Source: JANOMH01 sp031422295 (GTDB lineage: Bacteria; Pseudomonadota; Alphaproteobacteria; Rhodobacterales; Rhodobacteraceae). Taken from it: a stretch of DNA of 64,000 bases. Under the pieces are notes generated by a model that was not told the origin of the DNA, searched no databases, and was given only the letters and a program-made list of their open reading frames with translations. Shown here piece by piece: positions 32,497-41,147 of this stretch. The stretch lies in NCBI GenBank assembly GCA_031422295.1, contig JANOQM010000018.1, positions 5,090 to 69,089 of the forward strand. Direction: 5' to 3'. Position 1 is the first letter of the stretch, and every line of letters starts with the position of its first letter. The position numbers and the translations under genes are program-made.

Positions 32497-34028
32497 GGCT
32501 GTGCCCCGATCCGGTCCGCCACACGCAGCGCATTGGCCGCAATCGTCAGGCTGGGGTTTACCCCCATTGCGGTGGGAAAGAAGGACGCATCCACCACCCA
32601 CAGATTATCCACCTCATGCGCGCGGCAATCCGGGTTCAGCACGGATGTCGCGGGGTCGCTGCCAAAGCGCACCGTGCCGCAGGGATGGCCGAAGTTCAAT
32701 TCGGGTGAGGCGGTCAGAAACAGCGGGCGCAACCCCTTGAACGCGCCCCGGATCAGGTGGCGAAATTGTTTGCGCCGGGCCAAAAGTTCGGGGTGCAAAT
32801 TGTAGCTGAAATTGATCCGACCGGGGGCAGCGGGGTCAAACATCACCCGGTTGTCGGGATAGGGCAAATCTTCCATCAGGCCAACGAACACCTTGGCATT
32901 GCCCAGTATTTTGGCCCCGATCAGCGCCGGGATCCGGACCAGTCCGGCCAAAGCGCGAAAGCGGGATCGTTCGACCACAGCCCGCAGATAATGGGTAATT
33001 TCGGCGTAGGACGCATCAATCCCCATCGCTTGCACCATGCCAAACCGCTGTCCATTGATATGATACAGATCGCGCAGACCTACGGCTTTGGACGGCCCGG
33101 CAAACTGCTTGCCCGGCCAGATCGCAAACATTTCGTTCAGATGAAACATCAGGTTGCGGCCCACAAGTCCCGATCCATTGGCGCAACCTTGCGGCCATGC
33201 GGCAGACCGAGAGGCCAGCAATATGCGCGGCGACCCGAACGCCCCCGCCGCCAGAACAACGCGTTTGCCACGCAGGATGATAGGGTTCCCACGATGCAGC
33301 GCCTCGATATGGGTGATCTGCCGGGCCGTCCCCCGCAGCGCCGTCACTTCGCACCGGTCCAGCAGCATCGCCCGCCCCGTCGCCAGCGCCGGGTCCACCC
33401 CGGCAGACCGGCCATCCATTTTGCACGGACGCGGGCATTTGCGGCCAAAGCAGGACGCACAGCCGGGCAGATGCCGCACAGCGGCGTGCAACTGGTAGGG
33501 ATTCAGGCCGGATGCGACCAGCCGCTGCAATATCGCCGCATCGCCAGCCTCAAGCGGCGGTGGCGGGGCCAGATTTGCCGGGGTCGGTGCCAAAGGATCA
33601 GCGCCGCCAGACACATGATACATCGCCTCGGCGGCATCAAAATACGGGCGCATCGCGGCGTCCGTGACTGGCCAGCCGCCGATCGGATGTGGTTTGTCGG
33701 CGCTGTGATCCAGATCATGCGGGGCGGGGCGTTCCAGCGTAGCTGCATAAAACACCGACGTTCCACCCACACCACTGCCCAACGGGGCGAAAAACTGCCG
33801 GGGCTGCCCGTCGATCTGGGCCTGCACCGGGTCGGGCCAAAAGCCGCGCACATTGCGTGCCACAGGGTCGGTCAGGCCCGGGTTCAGGGCGGTTTGTTCG
33901 GTCCTTGGGCCATCCGGGCCCTGTTCGACAAACAGCACCGACAAACCCTGTTCGGCCAGACTGCGCCCTATGGTGCCACCGCCGATCCCGGTGCCGATAA
34001 CAATCACATCCCAGTCGCGGTCCATCAC
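32493..34028 (-). CDS. GMC-family FAD oxidoreductase
   Basis: 511-residue glucose-methanol-choline oxidoreductase. It begins with the FAD loop WDVIVIGTGIGGGTIGRSLA, then APLGSGVGGTSVFYAATLER and VVLAAGAFGSPRILLASRSA. The C-terminal active-site region is NLWVVDASFFPTAMGVNPSL then TIAANALRVADRI. A Cys-rich patch (HLPGCASCFGRKCPRPCKMD) in the middle is uncommon and could hold a metal. No signal peptide. It overlaps its neighbours by ATGA on both sides. The substrate is probably a glycan precursor; that is inference from context. Confidence 0.88.
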   Translation of the reverse strand: MMDRDWDVIVIGTGIGGGTIGRSLAEQGLSVLFVEQGPDGPRTEQTALNPGLTDPVARNVRGFWPDPVQAQIDGQPRQFFAPLGSGVGGTSVFYAATLERPAPHDLDHSADKPHPIGGWPVTDAAMRPYFDAAEAMYHVSGGADPLAPTPANLAPPPPLEAGDAAILQRLVASGLNPYQLHAAVRHLPGCASCFGRKCPRPCKMDGRSAGVDPALATGRAMLLDRCEVTALRGTARQITHIEALHRGNPIILRGKRVVLAAGAFGSPRILLASRSAAWPQGCANGSGLVGRNLMFHLNEMFAIWPGKQFAGPSKAVGLRDLYHINGQRFGMVQAMGIDASYAEITHYLRAVVERSRFRALAGLVRIPALIGAKILGNAKVFVGLMEDLPYPDNRVMFDPAAPGRINFSYNLHPELLARRKQFRHLIRGAFKGLRPLFLTASPELNFGHPCGTVRFGSDPATSVLNPDCRAHEVDNLWVVDASFFPTAMGVNPSLTIAANALRVADRIGAQP

Positions 34029-36061
34029 TCCGCGCCCAGCAAGACCGGCAAGAACAGCCCGCGCAGGGCCAGAGCCCCGGCATTATTCAGATGGTTATTG
34101 TCAAAATACAGCGACCGGCCCTCTTGCATGACGGAACAGATATCTGTGCATAAAGCAGGCCAGGTGTCGATCAGGTCAATGCGGCCTTCGGCGGCCAACC
34201 GGGTTAACGGGGCCTCAGCCTGCACGACGCGGGCCGCCAAAACCTCTTGTTGCACCACGAAACGGGCGGATGCATCGATCTGGGTCATCTGACCCAAGGC
34301 AAGACCACGCGCCAAAGCGCGGGAATCATACTGCGGGATTTCGGGCACTTGGCGCAAAACCGCGATCCGATCAAAGGACAGGGCCAGTTCTGCCACTGTT
34401 GTATCCCATGCAGACGCATAGAGGGCGGCCTGTGTCGGTTCGGCCAAATCCGACCCGGGGGCCGGGGCCAGCATGATCTGATTGGCCTGATCCAGCCCCG
34501 TGCCGGTCCCTTCGGCATAATAGGTCCAACGCCCGACCAATAGCACGCGGTCAATGCCGATCATTTGCGGCAGCGCCAAGCGCAGGGTTTCTGTATCGGT
34601 GGCACAGTCCAGATTTTCGGCAGGCGTGGCCGCAGTTTCGGCCTTGGTCAGGCCAAACAGCGGCGGGCAGCCGGCATGCCAGATGATCATCCCCGGCACC
34701 TGTGCCTCCTCGGCGGCCAGTGCCAAGCCGTCCATAAAGGCGCGCAAATGGCTGTCCCCCCAGACCAGCACCCGCGGCGGGCCTTCGGGCCCGATTGCAC
34801 AGGTTTCGACCCCGGCCAGCGGGCCATCGGTGGCGGTGGAACAACGGCTCCAATCCTGCAGGAAATCGGCAGAGGCATCGATATGCGGGCGGGCGAGGGG
34901 GCCAAACCGGCCCGGTGCGCCGTCAGTTTTATAGGCCGATGCGCCAACACCCAACACCAATAGCGCGGATACCCCGGCACCCGCCAGCAACCACCGGTTT
35001 GGCAGCAATGTCACCCGCCGGGCGGGATGTTCGATCAGCGCCCAACTGATCAGCGCCAGCAGGAATGCCAAAGCCAGCCACAAGGCCGCCTCGGGCGCGC
35101 CTCCATAAGCCCCGCGCCAATAGGTCGACAGGGTCAGCACCGGCCAATGCCAAAGATACAGCGAATAGGAGATCAGCCCGACAAAAACCGGCGCAGGCGA
35201 CCCCAGCACCCGGTTGACCGGATTGCGGTCTGCCCCATTCAGCAGGATCAGGATTGCGCCCGTGACGGGTAAAATCACCGGCCAGCCCGGAAACCCCGGC
35301 CCCGGCTGGATCAGCAGGGCCGACGCTGACAGCATTGCCAGCCCGATCCACGACAAGGTCGGATGCACCGTCCAGCGGGATTTAACCTCGTATCCCCAGA
35401 TCGCCAGCAAAACGCCCGACAGCATTTCCCATGCACGGAACGGGAACAGATAGAATGTTGCGGTCGGTAAATGCGGGGTGAGTGTCACCGAGGCCAGCAG
35501 GGACCCGGCCCACAACAGGACCAAGGCGCCCAGCATCAAACGCTTGTTACGGCGCAATAAAATGAGGGCCAGAGGCAGGCACAGGTAAAACTGTTCCTCG
35601 ACTGACAGGGACCATGTATGCAGCAGAACTTTGGTCGCCTCGCCGGTGTCAAAATACCCGGCACCCCGGTAGAACAACACGTTGGACAGCCAGACAGTGG
35701 CCGCAATCAGTTGTTTGCCAAAATCCCGAAACTCGAATGGCAGCAGGATTATCGTGGCAAACAGCGTCGTAACGATGGCCATGGTGAAAAATGCCGGGGC
35801 AAGCCTGCGGATGCGGCGCAAATAGAACCGGCCCAGTGACAGCCGACCGGTTTGCGCCAGTTCGGCCCACAGGATGCCGCCGATCAGAAAGCCGGAGATG
35901 ACGAAAAAGATATCAACCCCGACAAATCCACCGGTCAGATAGGGCAGGCCGAAATGGTAAAGAACGACTGCCAAAACGGCAACGGCCCGCAGCCCGTCAA
36001 TTTCGGGGCGGTAGGCCGGATGCGTGTCGGGATGCGTGGGCTTGGGCGGGGTCGGGTGAAT
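34025..36061 (-). CDS. OafA/YrhL-type acyltransferase with C-terminal SGNH domain
   Basis: About 678 residues. The N-terminal acyltransferase-3 domain has ten or so membrane helices with YRPEIDGLRAVAVLAVVLYH, GGFVGVDIFFVISGFLIG and the LLHTWSLSVEEQFYL motif. The periplasmic C-terminal SGNH-like domain has VLVWGDSHLRAFMDGL and ends with the DxxH-type YFDNNHLNNAGALAL. It O-acylates polysaccharide. No ATG, GTG or TTG precedes the conserved YRPEIDGLRA; candidates are ATT 36061 or ATC 36064, with TTG 35974 losing the first motif. Confidence 0.88.
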   Translation of the reverse strand: MHPTPPKPTHPDTHPAYRPEIDGLRAVAVLAVVLYHFGLPYLTGGFVGVDIFFVISGFLIGGILWAELAQTGRLSLGRFYLRRIRRLAPAFFTMAIVTTLFATIILLPFEFRDFGKQLIAATVWLSNVLFYRGAGYFDTGEATKVLLHTWSLSVEEQFYLCLPLALILLRRNKRLMLGALVLLWAGSLLASVTLTPHLPTATFYLFPFRAWEMLSGVLLAIWGYEVKSRWTVHPTLSWIGLAMLSASALLIQPGPGFPGWPVILPVTGAILILLNGADRNPVNRVLGSPAPVFVGLISYSLYLWHWPVLTLSTYWRGAYGGAPEAALWLALAFLLALISWALIEHPARRVTLLPNRWLLAGAGVSALLVLGVGASAYKTDGAPGRFGPLARPHIDASADFLQDWSRCSTATDGPLAGVETCAIGPEGPPRVLVWGDSHLRAFMDGLALAAEEAQVPGMIIWHAGCPPLFGLTKAETAATPAENLDCATDTETLRLALPQMIGIDRVLLVGRWTYYAEGTGTGLDQANQIMLAPAPGSDLAEPTQAALYASAWDTTVAELALSFDRIAVLRQVPEIPQYDSRALARGLALGQMTQIDASARFVVQQEVLAARVVQAEAPLTRLAAEGRIDLIDTWPALCTDICSVMQEGRSLYFDNNHLNNAGALALRGLFLPVLLGAE

Positions 36062-36165
36062 GATGGGCCTGCAAAGTGCGAATCGGTGTGTTCAAGATGC
36101 GTTGAAAATGCGTCAAAAATCGGGCAATCGGGCGTAATCCCGGGATTGAATTGCCCGGTCCGGAC

Positions 36166-38160
36166 CTATTTTAATCCCAAAGCCCATTTGCGCCCATCGT
36201 GAAACGCCAATGCGGCCATGCGCGGTGCGGCCTGATCGCCCAAGGTCGCATGGTTTACGCCCATGGCGGTCAGCGCCAAAGGCAGGGTTTCATCGGCGCG
36301 GTTCGCCGTCGCCAGTACCAGATCATCGGCCAGGGTCCGGGTCACGGCCCCGGTAAGAAGGTCCAGTACCTCGGCCCCGCCGCCATTGCCCAACCATTCC
36401 TGCACTGCACTTTCGACCACAAACCGCACGCCCAGTGCGGCCAGTTTACGCCGCAACGGGACATCAGCCGCCGCGCGTTGCAATTCCTTGCCGACCATCG
36501 GGTCTGGCGTAACGATTGTCACGTCATGCCCCTGTTCGGCCAGCCACCATGCGGTTCCGGTGCCGCGCCAGTTGCCCCCTTCATCCACCACAATCACCCG
36601 TTTTCCGGGCCGGGCCAGACGGTTTAGGATATCCTCGGGCGACCATACCCGGCCCCGTTCCATACCGGGTAACGCGGGCAAATGGGTCATGGCGCGTTGA
36701 AACCCCAAGGGGTCCGGCAGCGATCCCGTGGCAAGGGCCACATGATCGGCACCAAATGCTGCAATCTCGGCGGCGTCCAGATAGGTATTCAGCCGTACAT
36801 CGACCCCAAGTTGCGACAATTGCCGGTCATACCAGCCCAGCAATTCGGTAATCTGGCCGCGCCGGGGCTGTAATCCGGCCAACCGGAATTGCCCGCCAAG
36901 GGCAGGTCCAGCCTCGGCCAAGGTCACGCTAAAGCCCCGTTCCGCCGCTGCGCGTGCCGCCTCAAGCCCCGCCGGGCCACCGCCGACCACCAGCACTGCG
37001 CCACCAACGCCGGGGCTGAACCGATCGCCGCCCCATTCCCATTCGCGCCCGGCGCTTGGGTTGATCAGGCAGGAAATCCAGTAATCCCGCGACCGGCGGC
37101 CCCAGCACATCTGATTGCAGGAAATGCAGGCCCGAATGTCCTGTGCCCGTCCACCGTGGGCTTTGTTCACCAAATGCGGATCGGCAATCTGCCCGCGCAC
37201 GATGCTGACCAGATCGGCCTGGCCGGCACCCAGCACTGTTTCGGCGTTGTCGGGGGTGCGGATATGGCTTTCAGCAATGACAACCGCATGGCGGACCACG
37301 CCTTTCAACACTTCTGCCAGATCGACGCCTAGTTTTTCGGGGTATAAAAACGTCGGCATCAGTTTGTAGAAATCGAAGTATGACCCGGACCCGCAGGTTA
37401 CATAATCCATCGCCCGTTCGGCGTCATGCAGGGCGATCACTTCGGCCAGCGCCGCGCGGCCCAAGGCGGCGGGCACGTCGGGTTCGTCGTTCACTGCCAG
37501 CCCGATGATGAAATCATCGCCACAGGCCCGCCGGATTGCCTGCATCGTCTCGCGGCTGAACCTTGTGCGGTTTTCCAGCGACCCGCCCCAACGGTCGATG
37601 CGCTGGTTGTTGAATGGCGTCCAGAACTGATCGGGCAGGGCATTATACGCAGCCCAGAATTCCACCCCGTCAAAGCCTGCATCGCGGCAACGCCTCGCGG
37701 CCAGTACATAACCCCCCATCGTTTGTTCGATTTCCGCCTCGGTCATCGCATGTGATCCGTCGCTGTCGTGATAGGACGGGCCGCCCGACGGCGACCAGTG
37801 CGGGTGCCAGGAATTGTCAGAATCGCCATGCGCACCAATGTGATACAGCTGTTGCACGATCACTGCCCCCTCGGCCTTGACGGCGTCAGTCAGCTTGCGA
37901 AAGGCGGGGATCACCGCATCGTCAGAGTGGCTGAAATTACCCCGCGTCAGCACGGCGGCGGGGTGAACCGGGATGGGTTCAACCACAATCATCGCGGCCC
38001 CACCCAAGGCGCGTTCGCGGTAATACCCAATGTGTTGCGGCCCCGGTAGGCCATTCTGGGCCATATTGGCAGTATGCGCGCCGAACACGATGCGATTGCG
38101 CAGGGTCTTGTGGCGCAGCTGTAGGGGCGCGAAAATATGGGGGTATCGGGACTCGGGCAT
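36166..38160 (-). CDS. NADH:flavin oxidoreductase, trimethylamine-dehydrogenase type
   Basis: 664-residue two-part enzyme. The N-terminal TIM barrel is OYE-like and binds FMN, with FAPLQLRHKTLRNRIVFGAH, CRDAGFDGVEFWAAYNALPD and RWGGSLENRTRFSRE. The Fe-S cluster loop is CISCNQMCWGRRSRDYWISC, followed by a C-terminal dinucleotide-binding domain VLVVGGGPAGLEAARAAAER. This layout is that of trimethylamine/dimethylamine and histamine dehydrogenases and 2,4-dienoyl-CoA reductase. ATG at 38160 has GAGG upstream. The twin operator at 38201-38233 lies just upstream, between this gene and the divergent TetR gene. Substrate unknown. Confidence 0.87.
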   Translation of the reverse strand: MPESRYPHIFAPLQLRHKTLRNRIVFGAHTANMAQNGLPGPQHIGYYRERALGGAAMIVVEPIPVHPAAVLTRGNFSHSDDAVIPAFRKLTDAVKAEGAVIVQQLYHIGAHGDSDNSWHPHWSPSGGPSYHDSDGSHAMTEAEIEQTMGGYVLAARRCRDAGFDGVEFWAAYNALPDQFWTPFNNQRIDRWGGSLENRTRFSRETMQAIRRACGDDFIIGLAVNDEPDVPAALGRAALAEVIALHDAERAMDYVTCGSGSYFDFYKLMPTFLYPEKLGVDLAEVLKGVVRHAVVIAESHIRTPDNAETVLGAGQADLVSIVRGQIADPHLVNKAHGGRAQDIRACISCNQMCWGRRSRDYWISCLINPSAGREWEWGGDRFSPGVGGAVLVVGGGPAGLEAARAAAERGFSVTLAEAGPALGGQFRLAGLQPRRGQITELLGWYDRQLSQLGVDVRLNTYLDAAEIAAFGADHVALATGSLPDPLGFQRAMTHLPALPGMERGRVWSPEDILNRLARPGKRVIVVDEGGNWRGTGTAWWLAEQGHDVTIVTPDPMVGKELQRAAADVPLRRKLAALGVRFVVESAVQEWLGNGGGAEVLDLLTGAVTRTLADDLVLATANRADETLPLALTAMGVNHATLGDQAAPRMAALAFHDGRKWALGLK

Positions 38161-38200
38161 CATAACCTCGGGGTTGCCGATCCAGACAGCACTAGAAAAC

Positions 38201-38233
38201 GACACTGGTGTCAAGTTTTATGACAGGTGTGTC
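38201..38233. promoter_or_regulatory. Twin palindromic operator, TetR/flavoenzyme intergenic
   Basis: GACACTGGTGTC at 38201-38212 and GACAGGTGTGTC at 38222-38233, starts exactly 21 bp apart. The first is a palindrome with arms GACAC/GTGTC. The same arrangement recurs at 41058-41090. They lie between the divergent TetR gene and the first flavoenzyme gene, so they are the likely binding sites of that TetR protein. Confidence 0.65.
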
Positions 38234-38275
38234 GATCCGATTGAACCGAGTGTCGGAACCTGATACCGCAAGATC

Positions 38276-38944
38276 ATGAACATCCTCGTGGAAAAACAAT
38301 CAGGCTGGCGCGGGTCCGAGGATCTGTGGATCGACGCCGCCTATGCCGTGCTGGTCGAAAGCGGGGTTGATCAGGTCAAAGTTCAGCCTTTGGCAGAAAA
38401 ACTGGGCATGTCGCGGACCTCATTCTATGGCCATTTTGACAGCCGCGAAGCGCTGCTTGACGCGTTGGTCGCCCGCTGGCAGGCCAAGAACACTGGTAAT
38501 CTGATTGCGCAGACCGAAGCCTATGCCGAAACGATCGCCGAGGCGCTGTTTAACCTGTTTGATTGCTGGCTATTGCCCGCGCTGTTTGATGCCCGGTTTG
38601 ATCTGGCCATCCGCAACTGGGCCTTGGGGGATCCGCAACTACGGACGGTTCTTGAGGCGACAGATAAAGCCCGGATCGACGCGATCAGCGCGATGTTTAT
38701 GCGACACGGTTTTGCGCCCGATCAGGCGCGGGTCCGGGCCTATACGGTCTATTACACGCAGATTGGCTATATTTCGATGATGGTGTCAGAACCCGTTGAC
38801 GTGCGGATGCAGCGGATGCCGATCTACGTGGAAACCTTTGCGGGCATGGCGGCAACAGCCGCTGAACTGGCCCGCTTTTCAGCGCGGCACGGGTTCGGGG
38901 TGGATTATGCCAAAGATGACGAAAGCCGGAATAGAGGTTTGTAG
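38276..38944 (+). CDS. TetR-family transcriptional regulator
   Basis: 222 residues. The N-terminal helix-turn-helix reads LWIDAAYAVLVESGVDQVKV, then QPLAEKLGMSRTSFYGHFDS and REALLDALVARWQ, a standard TetR DNA-binding domain. The C-terminal ligand domain (YTVYYTQIGYISMMVSEPVD) matches no family I can name. It is flanked on both sides by flavoenzyme genes that share a palindromic upstream motif, so autoregulation plus control of both enzymes is a reasonable inference; the ligand is likely their substrate or product. Confidence 0.92.
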   Translation: MNILVEKQSGWRGSEDLWIDAAYAVLVESGVDQVKVQPLAEKLGMSRTSFYGHFDSREALLDALVARWQAKNTGNLIAQTEAYAETIAEALFNLFDCWLLPALFDARFDLAIRNWALGDPQLRTVLEATDKARIDAISAMFMRHGFAPDQARVRAYTVYYTQIGYISMMVSEPVDVRMQRMPIYVETFAGMAATAAELARFSARHGFGVDYAKDDESRNRGL

Positions 38945-38962
38945 AACGGGCAAAGGGCGGTT

Positions 38963-40987
38963 TTACATATCCTTGACCAACCGCAGCGCATCGTAAATCG
39001 CGGCATGGGTGTTACGCGCCGACACCGCGTCGCCGATCCGGTACAGCGCAAAACCTGCGCCATGTGGTTGCGCCCGTCCCGTCACCAAGGAATCAGGGTC
39101 GGTTTCTCCCCGGTTATATGATTGTTCCTTCAGGGAAAAATACAGATCATCCAGCGGCAGCGTCCCATAGTTCACGACGATCTGGTCAAATGTCCTCGCC
39201 TCTCGATAGCCCGAATAATCCGTGCCAATGATTGCCCGCAACTGGTTCCCATCACGTTCAACCGCCAGCAGCCGGTAGGTCACGGTAAACCGCACGTCAT
39301 GCTTTTGCAGAGCGCGCATATAGGGTGAAAGGTTCATCGACATGATATCGGGCGCAAAGGTCCGGTCCGGGGTCATCACCTCGACATGCGCCCCGCTGGC
39401 GGCAATAACCTCGGCGGCCTGCAGTGCGGGGTGGTCGCCTGCGTCGTCATAGACCAAGACGCGGGCGCCCGGTTTCACATCGCCTGCAATGACATCCCAA
39501 CTGGACACCACAAGATCATTGCCCGACTGCAGCACTTCGGTATGCGGCAACCCGCCAGTGGCGATGATCACAACATCGGGCGACAGGGCCAAAACATCCG
39601 CAGCATCGGCATAGGTGTTGAACCGGAAATCCACATCGCGGGCGGCGCATTGGGCCATGCGCCAGTCGATAATCCCGATCATTTCGCGGCGGCGTTTGTT
39701 CAGGGCGGTCAGTCGGATTTGCCCGCCCGGCTGATCTGCGGCCTCGAAAACCGTGACCTGATGCCCGCGCGTGGCGGCAACGCGGGCCGCTTCTAGGCCT
39801 GCTGGGCCTGCTCCTACTATTACTACTTTTTTGGCTGTGCCAGCCGGAGTGATGACATGCGGCATAGTTAATTCACGCCCGGTGGCCGGGTTATGAATGC
39901 ACAGGGCCTCGCCGCCCTGATAAATACGGTCCAGACAATAGGTGGCGCCGACGCAGGGGCGGATGTCATGTTCGCGCCCTTCGATGATCTTTTGCACGAT
40001 ATGCGGATCGGCCATATGGGCGCGGGTCATGCCGACCATGTCCAGCTTGCCGCTAGCCACCGCATGCCGCGCTGTGGCCACATCCGGGATCCGGGCGGCG
40101 TGGAATGTGGGCAGGCCGACCTCGGCCCTGATCCGCCCCGCAAAGTCCAGATGCGGTGCTGCGGCGGCCCCTTGCAGCGGGATGACATCGGACATGGCGG
40201 TATCGGTATGAATGCGACCGCGGATGATGTTGACGAAATCGACCAGACCCGACGCCTTGAACTTATGCGCAATTTCAATGCCTTCATCGGCACTGATGCC
40301 ACCCTGTTCGACTTCGTCGGCGGTATAGCGGACCCCCAGCAAAAAGTCGGGCCCGACCCGCTGGCGACAGGCCTGTAAAACATCCATTGCAAATCGCGCT
40401 CGGTTCTGGAACGACCCGCCATAGGGGGCAGCCAGCCGGTTGGTCAGGGGCGACATGAACTGGTCCATCAAATGGCCGTAACATTCAAATTCGACCCCAT
40501 CCAAACCTGCGTCCATCATTCGCTCGGCGGCATCGGCATAGTCGGTGATGATCCGCGCGATCTCGAAATCTTCGATCACTTTGGGGAACGCGCGGTGGGC
40601 GGGTTCGCGGTCTGGCCCGGGGGCGACAACGGGAAGCCAATCGCCCTTGGCCCAATGCGTGCGACGGCCCAGATGGGTCAGCTGGATCATCACGGCACAG
40701 CCATGCGCGTGGCAATCATCGGCGATTTTGCGCATCCAGCCAACGACTTCGTCCTTGTAGGCCAGCACATTGTTGAAGACCGGCGGGGAATTGCGCGACA
40801 CCGCCGCCGACCCCGCGGTCATGGTCAGCGCCACGCCGGCGCGGGCCCGTTCCACGTGATAGGCGCGGTAGCGGTCCTTGGGCATTCCGTCCTCGGGGTA
40901 GGCCGGTTCGTGACTGGTGGTCATGATCCGGTTTTTCAGGGTGAGGTGTTTGAGCTGATAGGGCTGCAGCAGCGGATCGGTGGACAT
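38963..40987 (-). CDS. NADH:flavin oxidoreductase, N-methylproline-demethylase-like
   Basis: 674 residues, the same architecture as the enzyme at 36166-38160. The OYE-type barrel has PYQLKHLTLKNRIMTTSHEP, DAGLDGVEFECYGHLMDQFM and PYGGSFQNRARFAMD. The Cys region is CVGATYCLDRIYQGGEALC, C-x5-C...C rather than C-x2-C-x3-C. The C-terminal domain contains VVIVGAGPAGLEAARVAATR. This Cys pattern and the GEALCIHNPATGRE run resemble N-methylproline demethylases of betaine catabolism (StcD/HpbA-like), a family-level inference. ATG at 40987 lies 70 bp from the second twin operator. Confidence 0.85.
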   Translation of the reverse strand: MSTDPLLQPYQLKHLTLKNRIMTTSHEPAYPEDGMPKDRYRAYHVERARAGVALTMTAGSAAVSRNSPPVFNNVLAYKDEVVGWMRKIADDCHAHGCAVMIQLTHLGRRTHWAKGDWLPVVAPGPDREPAHRAFPKVIEDFEIARIITDYADAAERMMDAGLDGVEFECYGHLMDQFMSPLTNRLAAPYGGSFQNRARFAMDVLQACRQRVGPDFLLGVRYTADEVEQGGISADEGIEIAHKFKASGLVDFVNIIRGRIHTDTAMSDVIPLQGAAAAPHLDFAGRIRAEVGLPTFHAARIPDVATARHAVASGKLDMVGMTRAHMADPHIVQKIIEGREHDIRPCVGATYCLDRIYQGGEALCIHNPATGRELTMPHVITPAGTAKKVVIVGAGPAGLEAARVAATRGHQVTVFEAADQPGGQIRLTALNKRRREMIGIIDWRMAQCAARDVDFRFNTYADAADVLALSPDVVIIATGGLPHTEVLQSGNDLVVSSWDVIAGDVKPGARVLVYDDAGDHPALQAAEVIAASGAHVEVMTPDRTFAPDIMSMNLSPYMRALQKHDVRFTVTYRLLAVERDGNQLRAIIGTDYSGYREARTFDQIVVNYGTLPLDDLYFSLKEQSYNRGETDPDSLVTGRAQPHGAGFALYRIGDAVSARNTHAAIYDALRLVKDM

Positions 40988-41057
40988 GGGATGCGGCCTG
41001 AACATGAGGATTGCACGAAGCCTATCCCCCGGCATAAGCAACGTCACGTCAGAAATC

Positions 41058-41090
41058 GACACTACTGTCGTGTTTCGTGACAGGCTCGTC
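41058..41090. promoter_or_regulatory. Second twin palindromic operator
   Basis: GACACTACTGTC at 41058-41069 and GACAGGCTCGTC at 41079-41090, again starting 21 bp apart. Arms are weaker than in the first copy (GACA/TGTC and GAC/GTC). The pair lies between the second flavoenzyme gene (minus) and the ABC ATPase gene (plus) and could regulate both directions. Confidence 0.6.
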
Positions 41091-41147
41091 GGGCCTTGGC
41101 CTTTGGTGATTCAGGCATTAGGTAGGCAACCTGCCAAGGAGCATCTC

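Noticed and set aside
32757..34292. Long open frame (about 511 codons) antisense to the GMC oxidoreductase gene
   Set aside because: It mirrors the codon pattern of the GMC gene and encodes no recognisable protein; high GC produces such antisense frames. The GMC frame has clear FAD motifs.
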